64,000 nt of DNA, from the NCBI GenBank assembly GCA_029959615.1, contig JASCOD010000003.1:372001-436000 (forward strand), read 5' to 3'. The notes under the pieces were generated by a model. That model saw nothing but the letters and a program-made list of their open reading frames with translations, was not told the DNA's origin and did no database searches. Below, in pieces: positions 8,260 through 17,866 of the stretch (position 1 is the stretch's first letter; each line of letters opens with the position of its first letter). The position numbers and the translations under genes are program-made. This DNA comes from Flavobacteriaceae bacterium PS02338 (GTDB lineage: Bacteria > Bacteroidota > Bacteroidia > Sphingobacteriales > Sphingobacteriaceae).

Positions 8260-11200
8260 ATGGAAAATTTAAATGAACAGCAGGGGTTGTACCGTGACAG
8301 TTTTGAGCATGATGCTTGCGGTATAGGTTTTGTTGCCCATGTGAAAGGGAGAAAATCACATCAGAACATTTCAGATGCGCTGACCATTTTGGAGAATTTG
8401 GATCACCGTGGCGCATGTGGAGCTGAACCTAATACCGGAGATGGTGCTGGTATCATGATACAGGTTCCCCACGAATTTTTATTTGACGAATGCTTACGTA
8501 CCGGTTTTAGCTTGCCGCAATATGGCGACTACGGTGTAGGTATGCTTTTTATGCCTAAAGAAATTAGGGCTAGAGAAGAATGTCGTGAAATTATTTATCG
8601 TACAGCAGAAAAGCTGGGTTTTGAGGTGCTAGGTTTTAGAAAGGTTCAGGTAGATACTACCGATATTGGTAATATGGCCCTTTCTGTAGAGCCTGAAATT
8701 GAGCAGGTCTTTGTTTCTCGCCCTTACCACATTGCTGCTGGTTCCGATTTTGAACGTAAGTTGTTTGTGCTTAAAACTTACGTAACCAAAACTATTTACA
8801 ATTCTGTAAAGGATAGTAAGCAAGATTTTTACATAGCGTCTTTCTCGTCGCGAACCATTGTGTATAAGGGTCAGCTTACTTCTTTGCAAGTTCGTACCTA
8901 TTACACCGAGCTTAGTGATAAGCGTATGGTTTCGGCCTTCGGTTTGGTACACTCACGTTTTGCAACCAACACTTTCCCGTCTTGGCGTTTGGCGCAACCA
9001 TTTAGGCATATTGCCCATAATGGTGAGATCAATACGTTGCAAGGTAATTTGAACTGGTTTCGTTCTAGTGTGAAATCATTTGCATCGCCATTTTTTACTC
9101 CGGAGGAGTTGAATATGATTTTGCCAGTGATCGATGAAACCCAGTCAGATTCGGGATGTTTAGATAATGTAGTTGAACTACTATTGCATGCTGGCCGTTC
9201 GTTGCCGCATGTGTTAATGATGTTGATACCAGAAGCATGGGACGGAAACAAGGATATGGATCCGATGAAAAGTGCTTTCTATCAATTCCACGCTTCTTTA
9301 ATGGAGCCTTGGGATGGGCCAGCAGCTATCGCCTTTACCGACGGTAACTTAATTGGTGCTACTTTAGATAGAAACGGTTTGCGTCCTTCGCGTTACGCAC
9401 TTACCAGTGATGATAGAGTGATCATGGCATCTGAATCGGGAGCGGTTGAGATTGACCAGAGCACTGTAATCGAAAAAGGTAGGTTAACTCCTGGAAAAAT
9501 GTTTGTAGTTGACATGGAGCAGGGGCGTATCATTAGTGATGACGAGATCAAGCAACAAGTTTGCGGTCGTCGTCCGTATGCGGATTGGATTAACCAATAT
9601 CAAATTAAATTGGAAGAATTACCTGAACCAAGGGTAATGTTCACCAATTTGTCAGAAGAATCTATTTTCAATTACCAACAGGTATTTGGGTATACTAGAG
9701 AAGATATCGATTTATTGCTTAAGCCAATGGCGATAGATGGTAAAGAGGCCATCGGTTCGATGGGTACGGATACGCCTTTAGCGGTGCTATCTAAGCAACC
9801 TCAACACTTGTCTTCGTATTTTAAACAGTTGTTTGCTCAGGTAACCAACCCACCAATCGATCCAATTCGTGAGCGAGTGGTAATGAGTTTGGCTGGCTTT
9901 ATGGGCAACAATGGTAACTTATTGGAAGAAAACCAGATGCAGTGTCACTGTGTGGGTATCAAACATCCAATATTAACCAACCAAGAATTAGAGAAATTAA
10001 GAAGTATAGATACAGGCTTATTCCAATCTAAAACCCTACAAATGTATTTTAGGGCAGATGGAAAAGCTGGGTCATTGCAAAAAGCTTTAGATCGTTTGTG
10101 CCGTTATGCAGTGGATGCTGTAGAAGATGGTTTCCAAGTGATCATTTTGAGCGATAGAGCATTAGATTCAACCCACGCTGCCATTCCTTCTTTATTGGCA
10201 GTTTCTGCAGTTCATCACCACCTAATTAGAAAAGGTTACAGGGGTGCAGTAGGGATTGTGGTAGAGGCCGGAGATGTTTGGGAAGTACATCACTTTGCCA
10301 CCTTAATTGGTTTTGGTGCTACAGCGGTAAACCCTTACCTAGCTTTAGAAACTATCAATACCTTCAAAAGCGAAAGTGGCTTAACGCAAGATCAGTTAAA
10401 TTATAACTATATCAAATCTGTTAAAGATGGCTTGTTAAAGATCTTCTCTAAAATGGGAATTTCTACTTTGCAATCTTACCATGGTGCGCAGATTTTTGAG
10501 ATTTTAGGCTTGAACCAACAAGTGGTTGGTACTTATTTCACAGGTGCGGTTTCTCGTATTGGTGGATTAGGTTTAGATGAAATTGCGCAAGAAGCGTTAA
10601 TTAAACACAACCGCATTTTCGGCAAGCATACGCAAACGGAGCATATTTTAACGGCTGGTGGCACCTATAAATGGAGAAGACGTGGCGAGAAACACTTGTT
10701 CAATCCAGAAACCATTCATTTATTGCAAAATGCTACCCGTAGAAACGATTTTCCTACGTTTAAAAAATACTCGAAGTTAGTAAACGAGCAAACTACACAG
10801 GCTTACACCATTAGAGGTTTGTTTGAGTTCAACTATACGCGTCCATCGATTAGCATTGATGAGGTAGAGCCAATTGAGAATATTTTCAAAAGATTTGCTA
10901 CAGGAGCGATGTCTTTCGGATCAATTTCTCACGAGGCGCATTCTACTTTGGCTATCGCGATGAATAGAATTGGCGGTAAAAGTAATACTGGCGAGGGTGG
11001 TGAGGATGAAATCCGTTACCAAACTTTAGCTAATGGCGATTCAATGCGCTCGTCGATCAAGCAAATTGCTTCGGCTCGTTTTGGTGTAACCAGTTACTAT
11101 TTAACCAATGCTGACGAGTTACAGATTAAAATGGCTCAAGGTGCAAAACCTGGAGAAGGTGGTCAATTACCTGGGCACAAAGTGGATGATTGGATTGCAA

Positions 11201-12768
11201 AAGTTCGTCACGCTACGCCAGGTGTAGGTTTAATTTCTCCTCCTCCGCATCACGATATTTATTCTATCGAAGATTTAGCACAGCTGATTTACGATTTGAA
11301 AAATGCCAATCGTGCGGCTAGAATTAACGTTAAGTTGGTTTCTAAAGCAGGTGTAGGTACTATTGCTGCAGGTGTGGCTAAAGCCCACGCTGATGTGGTT
11401 TTAGTTTCAGGTTATGATGGTGGTACGGGAGCTTCGCCTTTAACGTCAGTTCAACATGCTGGTTTACCTTGGGAACTTGGTTTGGCAGAAGCGCATCAAA
11501 CTTTGGTGAAAAACCGTTTAAGAAGTAGGGTAGTGCTACAAACTGATGGTCAGTTGAAAACAGGTAGAGACATTGTAATCGCTACTTTATTAGGTGCTGA
11601 AGAGTGGGGGGTAGCAACGGCTGCTTTAGTTACTGCAGGTTGTATCATGATGCGTAAGTGTCACTTGAATACTTGTCCAGTTGGTGTGGCTACGCAAGAT
11701 CCTAACTTGAGAAAGTTGTTTACTGGCGATGCTGACCACGTAGTGAACTTGTTTCAATTCTTAGGGCAAGAAGTTCGTGAATTGATGGCTGAATTAGGTT
11801 TCAGAACGGTGAACGAAATGGTGGGTCAATCTGATTTGTTGAAAGTAAGAGAATTTGCAGAAGCAGATTGGAAATTGAAACATGTAGATTTATCTCCAAT
11901 ATTATACAAAGAGCCTGCAAACGGACAACCTTTGTATAATACAGAAGAACAAGATCATGGTTTAGATAAAGTATTGGATCATCAGTTAATTGCAGCTGCG
12001 CAACCAGCTATCTTAAACAACGAGCCAGTATTTGCTAATTTCGACGTGAAAAACACAGACCGTTCTATCGGTACCATGTTGTCAAACGAGATTTCTAAAG
12101 TTCATAAAAGTGCAGGTTTAACGCCAGATACCATCAACTTTAAGTGTTTTGGTTCTGCCGGACAGAGCTTCGGCGCTTTTGCTGCTAAAGGCTTAACGCT
12201 TACTTTAGAAGGTGAAGGTAATGACTACGTAGGTAAAGGTTTGTCTGGAGCTAAGGTGGTTGTTTATCCTTTTGGAAATATCAACTATGTGCCAGAGCAA
12301 AATATCATTATTGGTAACGTAGCGCTTTATGGTGCAACGTCTGGAGAGTTGTATGCTCGTGGTAAAGCGGGAGAACGTTTTGCAGTGCGTAACTCTGGTG
12401 CTACAGCAGTAGTAGAAGGAGTTGGCGATCACGGTTGTGAGTACATGACAGGTGGTGAGGTGTTGATTTTAGGTGATACAGGAAGCAACTTTGCCGCAGG
12501 TATGAGTGGCGGTATCGCTTGGATTTATGATACTAGCAAAACTTTTGCTAACAAATGTAACCCAGAGATGGTGGATTTAGATCCGCTACAACAAGAGGAT
12601 GAGGAAAGAATTACTACGCTATTGAAAAACCACTTGAGGTTAACCAGCAGTAAAGTAGCAGAATTTATCCTTAGCGATTGGGAAAATCAATCTAGACATT
12701 TCGTTAAAGTTTTCCCTAAAGAATACAAAGCAGTTTTATTACAACGTCAACAAGTAAAAATTAATTAA
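8260..12768 (+). CDS. gltB: glutamate synthase (NADPH) large subunit
   Basis: Forms glutamate from glutamine and 2-oxoglutarate together with GltD, the GOGAT half of ammonia assimilation in the cytosol. The 1502-residue protein has the usual order: Ntn amidotransferase domain with the nucleophile Cys20 in HDACGIGFVAHVKG (a 19-residue propeptide must be removed), central domain, FMN-binding synthase domain (GEGGEDEIRYQTLANGDS, KPGEGGQLPGHKV, SGYDGGTGASPLTS), the 3Fe-4S cysteines in CIMMRKCHLNTCPVG (about 1128, 1134, 1139) and a C-terminal beta-helix (GXXG-rich, GATAVVEGVGDHGCEYMTGG). Length is full. gltD begins one base after its stop codon. Confidence 0.98.
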   Translation: MENLNEQQGLYRDSFEHDACGIGFVAHVKGRKSHQNISDALTILENLDHRGACGAEPNTGDGAGIMIQVPHEFLFDECLRTGFSLPQYGDYGVGMLFMPKEIRAREECREIIYRTAEKLGFEVLGFRKVQVDTTDIGNMALSVEPEIEQVFVSRPYHIAAGSDFERKLFVLKTYVTKTIYNSVKDSKQDFYIASFSSRTIVYKGQLTSLQVRTYYTELSDKRMVSAFGLVHSRFATNTFPSWRLAQPFRHIAHNGEINTLQGNLNWFRSSVKSFASPFFTPEELNMILPVIDETQSDSGCLDNVVELLLHAGRSLPHVLMMLIPEAWDGNKDMDPMKSAFYQFHASLMEPWDGPAAIAFTDGNLIGATLDRNGLRPSRYALTSDDRVIMASESGAVEIDQSTVIEKGRLTPGKMFVVDMEQGRIISDDEIKQQVCGRRPYADWINQYQIKLEELPEPRVMFTNLSEESIFNYQQVFGYTREDIDLLLKPMAIDGKEAIGSMGTDTPLAVLSKQPQHLSSYFKQLFAQVTNPPIDPIRERVVMSLAGFMGNNGNLLEENQMQCHCVGIKHPILTNQELEKLRSIDTGLFQSKTLQMYFRADGKAGSLQKALDRLCRYAVDAVEDGFQVIILSDRALDSTHAAIPSLLAVSAVHHHLIRKGYRGAVGIVVEAGDVWEVHHFATLIGFGATAVNPYLALETINTFKSESGLTQDQLNYNYIKSVKDGLLKIFSKMGISTLQSYHGAQIFEILGLNQQVVGTYFTGAVSRIGGLGLDEIAQEALIKHNRIFGKHTQTEHILTAGGTYKWRRRGEKHLFNPETIHLLQNATRRNDFPTFKKYSKLVNEQTTQAYTIRGLFEFNYTRPSISIDEVEPIENIFKRFATGAMSFGSISHEAHSTLAIAMNRIGGKSNTGEGGEDEIRYQTLANGDSMRSSIKQIASARFGVTSYYLTNADELQIKMAQGAKPGEGGQLPGHKVDDWIAKVRHATPGVGLISPPPHHDIYSIEDLAQLIYDLKNANRAARINVKLVSKAGVGTIAAGVAKAHADVVLVSGYDGGTGASPLTSVQHAGLPWELGLAEAHQTLVKNRLRSRVVLQTDGQLKTGRDIVIATLLGAEEWGVATAALVTAGCIMMRKCHLNTCPVGVATQDPNLRKLFTGDADHVVNLFQFLGQEVRELMAELGFRTVNEMVGQSDLLKVREFAEADWKLKHVDLSPILYKEPANGQPLYNTEEQDHGLDKVLDHQLIAAAQPAILNNEPVFANFDVKNTDRSIGTMLSNEISKVHKSAGLTPDTINFKCFGSAGQSFGAFAAKGLTLTLEGEGNDYVGKGLSGAKVVVYPFGNINYVPEQNIIIGNVALYGATSGELYARGKAGERFAVRNSGATAVVEGVGDHGCEYMTGGEVLILGDTGSNFAAGMSGGIAWIYDTSKTFANKCNPEMVDLDPLQQEDEERITTLLKNHLRLTSSKVAEFILSDWENQSRHFVKVFPKEYKAVLLQRQQVKIN

Positions 12769-12769
12769 G

Positions 12770-14239
12770 ATGGGGAAAGTGACAGGATTTTTTGAATACG
12801 AAAGAGTTTCGCCTTCAAAGCAAGCGCCTCAAGAGCGTTTAAATCACTATGATGAGTTTGTGTCATTATTGCCATCTGATGAGTTGAATAGGCAATCTGG
12901 TCGTTGCATGGATTGCGGCGTGCCTTTTTGTCAATCTGGTTGTCCGTTAGGAAACGTGATTCCAGAGTTTAACGATGCGGTTTATCAAGGTAAATGGCTA
13001 CAAGCTGCTGAAATTTTATTAAGTACAAATAACTTCCCTGAGTTTACTGGTAGAATTTGCCCTGCGCCTTGCGAAAGTGCTTGCGTGTTGGGAATCAACA
13101 AATCTCCAGTTTCTATTGAGGAGATTGAAAAGCATATCATTGAGATTGCCTTCGAAAAAGGTTACATCAAAGCCAATGAACCATTAATTAGAACAGGTAA
13201 AAAAGTGGCTGTAGTTGGTTCTGGTCCTGCTGGATTAGCGGCTGCTGCACAATTGAACAAAGCTGGTCATGAAGTGGTAGTTTATGAGCGTGATGATGTG
13301 GCTGGTGGATTGCTTCGTTATGGTATTCCTGATTTTAAACTACAGAAAGATGTGGTAGAAAGAAGGATCAAATTAATGGAAGAAGAAGGCATTACTTTCC
13401 AGTACAATGCTAACGTTGGTGAGAATGTAGAGATCAGTACACTTTTGCGTGATTTTCAAGCGATTGTATTAGCTGGTGGTTCTACGATCCCTCGTGACTT
13501 GAACTTGCCAGGAAGAGATGCTAAAGGGGTTCATTTTGCAATGGATTTCTTGAAGCAACAGAACAAGCGTGTGGGTGGCCGTAAAGTAGAGGTAGAAGAA
13601 ATTTTGGCTACTGGTAAAAACGTAATTGTAATTGGTGGTGGAGATACTGGTTCGGATTGTATCGGAACTTCAAACCGTCATGGTGCGAAATCGGTTACGC
13701 AGTTTGAGATTATGCCAATGCCGCCACAGTTGCGTACGGCACATATGCCTTGGCCAAGTTATCCAATGTTGTTAAAAATCACTACTTCTCATGAAGAAGG
13801 AGCGCAACGTGCTTGGTCGGTAAATACCAAAGAATACATCAAAGATGAACAAGGTAATTTAAAAGCCTTAAAAGTAATTGATGTAGAATGGGATATTGAT
13901 GCAGCGACTGGACGACCGCTAGGATTTAAGGAAGTTCCAGGAACAGAGAAAGAGTATCCTTGTGAATTGGTGCTTTTAGCGATGGGTTTTTTACATCCTC
14001 AAAAAGAAGGCTTAATTGAAAAATTAGGTGTAGAATTAGATGAAAGAGGGAATGTGAAAGCTGTTGAAGGTCAGTACCAGACTAACATACCTAAGATTTT
14101 TGCTGCTGGCGATATGCGCAGAGGTCAATCTTTGGTAGTTTGGGCAATTTCTGAAGGAAGAGAAACTGCTCGTAAGGTGGATGAACACCTAATGGGTTTC
14201 AGTAAATTACCATCTAAAGATGCCGTAGCTTACGCTTAA
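12770..14239 (+). CDS. gltD: glutamate synthase small subunit
   Basis: Supplies electrons from NAD(P)H to GltB. The 489-residue protein has N-terminal cysteine clusters for 4Fe-4S centres (CMDCGVPFCQSGCP, residues 46-58, and CPAPCESACVLG), an FAD-binding VVGSGPAGLAAAAQLNKAGH, a second nucleotide fold VIGGGDTGSDCIGTSNRHGA, and the FAD-closing FAAGDMRRGQSLVVWAI near the C-terminus. All key residues are present, so this copy is intact. It overlaps gltB closely (one-base gap), giving a gltBD operon ended by a hairpin terminator at 14268. Two decayed fragments of a second gltD lie 1.6 and 4 kb downstream. Confidence 0.98.
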   Translation: MGKVTGFFEYERVSPSKQAPQERLNHYDEFVSLLPSDELNRQSGRCMDCGVPFCQSGCPLGNVIPEFNDAVYQGKWLQAAEILLSTNNFPEFTGRICPAPCESACVLGINKSPVSIEEIEKHIIEIAFEKGYIKANEPLIRTGKKVAVVGSGPAGLAAAAQLNKAGHEVVVYERDDVAGGLLRYGIPDFKLQKDVVERRIKLMEEEGITFQYNANVGENVEISTLLRDFQAIVLAGGSTIPRDLNLPGRDAKGVHFAMDFLKQQNKRVGGRKVEVEEILATGKNVIVIGGGDTGSDCIGTSNRHGAKSVTQFEIMPMPPQLRTAHMPWPSYPMLLKITTSHEEGAQRAWSVNTKEYIKDEQGNLKALKVIDVEWDIDAATGRPLGFKEVPGTEKEYPCELVLLAMGFLHPQKEGLIEKLGVELDERGNVKAVEGQYQTNIPKIFAAGDMRRGQSLVVWAISEGRETARKVDEHLMGFSKLPSKDAVAYA

Positions 14240-14267
14240 GAACTTTTGTTTTTATACTTTTACAACC

Positions 14268-14300
14268 AAGGTCCAGACGAGTTTCGTTTGGGCCTTTTTT
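14268..14300 (+). terminator. terminator of gltBD
   Basis: A 13-bp stem (AAGGTCCAGACGA with TCGTTTGGGCCTT, allowing two G-U pairs), 3-nt loop and T-run, 28 nt after the gltD stop. Confidence 0.85.
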
Positions 14301-14312
14301 ATTTATTACTAT

Positions 14313-14413
14313 GTCGTCATCTAGACTGGAACGCAGTGTAATGGAGAGATCTTTAAACTTTATTGTTAATTGCCATAGCCAAAAGATCTCTCCGCTACGG
14401 TCGAGATGACGAC
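14313..14413. repeat. REP-like imperfect inverted repeat
   Basis: Two arms of about 32-42 nt face each other: left GTCGTCATCTAGAC...GGAGAGATCTTT (14313-14354), right AAAGATCTCTCC...GTCGAGATGACGAC ending at 14413. Arms differ by a few insertions, and a 35-40 nt AT-rich spacer separates them. This sequence type (GTCATCTCGACCG..GCGGAGAGATCT) is a familiar dispersed intergenic element in Bacteroidota genomes; the copy number here cannot be tested. Confidence 0.75.
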
Positions 14414-14610
14414 AGTTATTATTAGACTTACGAAGTTTAACTTCAGTCGTTATTGTTTTCAATGGTAAAGTTGAGGGCTTCGCCGTTTCAAGACTTCGTA
14501 AGTCTTTAAGATTATTCCATTCCTGTGAAATAGGAACTAGGTTAAAATCTGTTAAGGTTTACTAGATAAAGATTTTGTTTCCATAGCTTTAACTATTGTA
14601 AATAAGCGTT

Positions 14611-15858
14611 ATGAAAAAATTATCCCTCTTAGTATTTGTATTGTTCAGCCTGCAATCTTTTGCTCAAAAAGCAATTAGAAAATATGTAGAAGAAAATATT
14701 ACAAGCATAAAAAATATAGAGCCTGACTCCTTGGATTTTTCCGATTTAGAAGTTATTGGTAAAGCAATAGGTGATGCTAGAATAGTGATGCTAGGAGAGC
14801 AAGATCATGGTGATGCGCCTACTTTTTTGGCTAAAACAAGGTTGGTCAAATATCTTCATGAGAAAAAAGGCTTTGATGTTTTGGCTTTTGAGAGTGATTT
14901 TTATGCGTTAACCGAAGGTTGGGATGCGGTAGAGAAGAAAAAGGATAGGATGGAAGGTTTTTTGAAACATAATATTTTTTCAATTTGGACAAACTGTACC
15001 CAATGCGACGATTTATTTTACAATTACATTTCGAAAACTTACGAAACAAAATTTCCTATTGATATCGCAGGATTTGATAATCAGATACACGGTAGGTACA
15101 GTAGGGAAAATTTAAAGCAGTTTGTTGATGCAACATTGAAAAAATGGCAAGCGCCGCTCGTTAAATCCAATGAATATAAAACGTTTATTGAATTTTTGGA
15201 TTCTTCCAAGATTAGCAGAGATACTTCAAAATATAACACATTTATCAAGCAACTGAGTCAGGTAATTGAGCAGGTGCCGAATAAAGATATCGATAGTTAT
15301 CAATTGTTTTTACTGAAGAGCATTCGTGAGGATTTTAAAAGTGGTCTTTCCTTTTTAAAGAAGCAAAAAGACTTTATGGAAATAAGGGATAGGCAAATGG
15401 CGGAGAGCTTGAAATGGCTAGCTGATCAGAAATATCGAGGTAGGAAGATTATTGTTTGGGCTCATAGTGCTCATCTTGCTAAGAAAAGCGAATTGATAAT
15501 GGGGAATTCGAATGTTAAGAAATCTATGGGTAATTTTTTTACTATGGATGATGATTTTAGAGCAAGTACTTATGTGGTAGGGTTTGCTTCGAGAGAGGGT
15601 ACGGCTGGTCGCATAACTTTGCTTAATAAATTTACCGTTCAAAAGCCTTTAGATAATGATTTTGAACTATGGTTTCCAAATGAGTTGAAGTATGGCTTTG
15701 TCGATTTTAAAGCTTTCAATTCAATAGAGCCTAAGTTTTCAATGTCTTTTAGAATGAAAGGAATTGCCCATCGCAGCAATTTTGCTCCATGGAATAAAGT
15801 GTTTGATGGTGTTTTTTATATCAGAGATATGTATCCCTGCGAAATGATAAAGGATTAG
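14611..15858 (+). CDS. secreted erythromycin-esterase-family hydrolase
   Basis: A 415-residue protein of the EreA/EreB-like superfamily (PF05139). The signal peptide is MKKLSLLVFVLFSLQSFA, so it acts in or beyond the periplasm, unlike true cytosolic Ere enzymes. Conserved motifs: MLGEQDHGDAPTF with the general-base His67, LAFESDFYALTEGWDAV with the conserved Glu, and IVWAHSAHLAKKS (about residue 283). Sequence similarity to macrolide esterases is only at family level; antibiotic resistance is not implied, and most Bacteroidota members have unknown substrates. It lies between intact gltD and a gltD fragment that starts about 10 nt after its stop. Confidence 0.82.
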   Translation: MKKLSLLVFVLFSLQSFAQKAIRKYVEENITSIKNIEPDSLDFSDLEVIGKAIGDARIVMLGEQDHGDAPTFLAKTRLVKYLHEKKGFDVLAFESDFYALTEGWDAVEKKKDRMEGFLKHNIFSIWTNCTQCDDLFYNYISKTYETKFPIDIAGFDNQIHGRYSRENLKQFVDATLKKWQAPLVKSNEYKTFIEFLDSSKISRDTSKYNTFIKQLSQVIEQVPNKDIDSYQLFLLKSIREDFKSGLSFLKKQKDFMEIRDRQMAESLKWLADQKYRGRKIIVWAHSAHLAKKSELIMGNSNVKKSMGNFFTMDDDFRASTYVVGFASREGTAGRITLLNKFTVQKPLDNDFELWFPNELKYGFVDFKAFNSIEPKFSMSFRMKGIAHRSNFAPWNKVFDGVFYIRDMYPCEMIKD

Positions 15859-15867
15859 AAACTTGCT

Positions 15868-16013
15868 CTCTGGTAGGACTCTAGTGTATTAATTAAAACG
15901 AGCAAAATAATTTAAAGGCCTTAAAAGCAATTGTTGTTTCAAGCTAACATTTTTAGATTTTGCTGCTGAGATCTATACAATTGTTGTCGAAAGATGCCGT
16001 AGCTTTTATGCGG
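15868..16013 (+). pseudogene. decayed 3' fragment of a second gltD
   Basis: Three blocks align in order and orientation with the end of the intact gltD: AATTTAAAGGCCTTAAAAGC (gltD about 13857), CTAACATTTTTAGATTTTGC (gltD about 14085) and AAAGATGCCGTAGCTT (gltD about 14216). Segments between them are deleted and the frame is broken. Similarity may begin near 15868, directly after the esterase stop. Recognised by eye alone; a pairwise alignment would fix the borders. Confidence 0.75.
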
Positions 16014-16019
16014 ATTAAA

Positions 16020-16295
16020 TTATTTGACCAGTACAACTCCTGCGAAAATAGAAATTGATATTAGTAATATGGCTACAAGTAATAATTTTGGCTGATAGCG
16101 CTTAATAAGTCCATTTATGGCGTAAACAAGAAACAAAAACTGTAATAAAATTAATGGGAGTGTAATTAATTCAAATACTGCATTTAAAACTACCCAATTA
16201 AGTTTGGTAGGTATTCCTTTAAAGGCGAGAAGAAAATAACAGGCGGAAAATATGCTAAAATAAAATACAAAATTTATATATGTGTATGCTTTCAT
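16020..16295 (-). CDS. small integral membrane protein, 91 aa
   Basis: Unrecognised protein with three predicted transmembrane helices: about residues 7-26 (INFVFYFSIFSACYFLLAF), 37-62 and 72-89 (LLLVAILLISISIFAGVVL). The loop between helices 2 and 3 is basic (IKRYQPK), which would place it in the cytoplasm. It is on the minus strand, 104 nt downstream of the larger lipoprotein gene's 5' neighbour region, and sits next to the gltD 3' fragment in a stretch of accessory character. No function can be inferred. Confidence 0.55.
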   Translation of the reverse strand: MKAYTYINFVFYFSIFSACYFLLAFKGIPTKLNWVVLNAVFELITLPLILLQFLFLVYAINGLIKRYQPKLLLVAILLISISIFAGVVLVK

Positions 16296-16399
16296 TTTGT
16301 GTTTGTTATCAAGTTAATTGCTAATTATTTTTAAGATTAGTTAGTTGTTGTAAATAGTATGTTAAAAAAATCGAAAATACTTTTTAAAATAGATCAAGT

Positions 16400-17866
16400 T
16401 TATATTCCCCTTATGCCATAACAGATAATTCCTGAATTAAAGTCAATTAAATTTATGTCATAAAATCTGATTCCTTCTTCTATCAAAATAACGAAATCAT
16501 GATGATAAACAATATTCATATAATTATATAACGAAATTAAAAATTCATTTGATAAAGTTATATTATTGGTTTGAAGATAATCTGCAACATAGCTTTTCCT
16601 TTGCTCTAATGAAAGATTTGGTGATTGCCCACTTAAAGCAGGTGTTATATATACATTGAATGAATTTATTAAAAATTTTGCTTGACTCAATTTAATTGAT
16701 ATTGTAGGTTCTGAGTAATTGTCATCAACTTCTCCATCAATTACACTTAATGGAATATTAAAAAAGGTTAAAAAAGTATTAAATGTAGGTGCTATTGGAC
16801 TGTTGATGATGGGTGTGTTTTCTATAAATGTAAAAGGATTATCGTCTTCAGAGTGCGCAGGATCTGGTACGCAGCCACTAAGACAAAACCATTTTGGGGT
16901 ACACTTTGCACATAATTTATCGTGGATATAACATATCGGATGCCAATAATAACATGGGCCACTGTAATTTCCGCAACAACCGTGCGAACTGCCACTTGGC
17001 CACCATCCTGCTCCACTAGCTAGCTCAGGATGTAGAGTTCTATAATTGTCAATTTCTGAAAGAAAATCCTTTAGCGTAAAAGTAGAAGAAGAAATATTAT
17101 TTAATGCCTCTTGAAATACATACATACCCATATTGTCATTTGGATAACTTAATAAATCTTCAGAAAGCATTGATTGAAATGATTGCTTAATAATAACGAT
17201 ATCATCATTGAAAATAAAAGGCGAAAGGCCTCTTACCGTTCCCTCATAAACATCCTGATTATATGAAGGCATCTCTTCCTCTACAGGCTCTTCTTCGTTT
17301 GAAGCTACCATCTTGTTCTTACTGTAGGTTTCAATGGAATTAATGTTCATTTTGTTCTTAACTAACATCCTTGTAAATGACAAACTCATATATAATCCTT
17401 GAATTTTAGGGCTTTTTATTTCTTCAATTGATAAGGTTTTGACAGTTTGAGAAATCATGGATCTTAATGCTCTACAAAGTAGTTTCGTTTCGATTAAGGA
17501 AAATTCAGAATACTTTGAAGCTTGTGATTTTTTACTAAAAATATTGTATATGGTTTTGTAAAACTTTTGTCCTTTGAAATCAATATCAAATGTTTCATCA
17601 AGAGATTTATATTTGTTATGCTTTGCAGTAATCTTAAGGTTAATATGTAATATACTATCGACGGTAATATTTGATTTATATTCTATGTCATATAAACTAG
17701 TGTTATATGTATTGTTGGAATTAGACAAGATATTTATGTCTTGACTTTTGGTGCTATCTATAAACATACTTTTTCTACATGCATATACTCCTAAAAGCAA
17801 TATAAATAAGCTAGAAAAACAAATAAATATTTTTTTGATTTTTTGAAAATTGGATTTTTTTTTCAT
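16400..17866 (-). CDS. lipoprotein with a phospholipase A2-like Cys/His motif
   Basis: A 488-residue lipoprotein: N-terminal basic and hydrophobic signal with lipobox Cys at LLGVYAC (about residue 30). The first 290 residues match nothing I know and are Asn/Ser/Lys-rich. At about residues 294-335 is a Cys-rich segment, GCCGNYSGPCYYW then HPICYIHDKLCAKC, which resembles the PLA2 calcium loop (GNYCGPG) and catalytic CxxHDxxC helix with the His-Asp pair near residue 315; this is inference from motif only. The C-terminal 130 residues are unassigned. The gene is markedly AT-rich compared with gltBD, lies between two gltD fragments and may have been acquired. Confidence 0.65.
   Translation of the reverse strand: MKKKSNFQKIKKIFICFSSLFILLLGVYACRKSMFIDSTKSQDINILSNSNNTYNTSLYDIEYKSNITVDSILHINLKITAKHNKYKSLDETFDIDFKGQKFYKTIYNIFSKKSQASKYSEFSLIETKLLCRALRSMISQTVKTLSIEEIKSPKIQGLYMSLSFTRMLVKNKMNINSIETYSKNKMVASNEEEPVEEEMPSYNQDVYEGTVRGLSPFIFNDDIVIIKQSFQSMLSEDLLSYPNDNMGMYVFQEALNNISSSTFTLKDFLSEIDNYRTLHPELASGAGWWPSGSSHGCCGNYSGPCYYWHPICYIHDKLCAKCTPKWFCLSGCVPDPAHSEDDNPFTFIENTPIINSPIAPTFNTFLTFFNIPLSVIDGEVDDNYSEPTISIKLSQAKFLINSFNVYITPALSGQSPNLSLEQRKSYVADYLQTNNITLSNEFLISLYNYMNIVYHHDFVILIEEGIRFYDINLIDFNSGIICYGIRGI

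Larger units (their letters stand above)
14240..14610. other. intergenic region gltD to esterase gene
   Basis: Holds the gltBD terminator, the REP-like repeat and a further inverted pair, AGACTTACGAAG near 14425 and CTTCGTAAGTCT near 14493. The last approximately 70 nt are AT-rich and should carry the promoter of the esterase gene. No coding sequence. Confidence 0.6.

Noticed and set aside
14214..14462. An 82-codon minus-strand frame after gltD
   Set aside because: It covers the gltD end, a terminator and the REP-like repeat; the translated pattern is the usual by-product of that repeat family.
14611..15858. Macrolide resistance gene
   Set aside because: The protein is only family-level related to erythromycin esterases and carries a secretion signal, so resistance is not supported.
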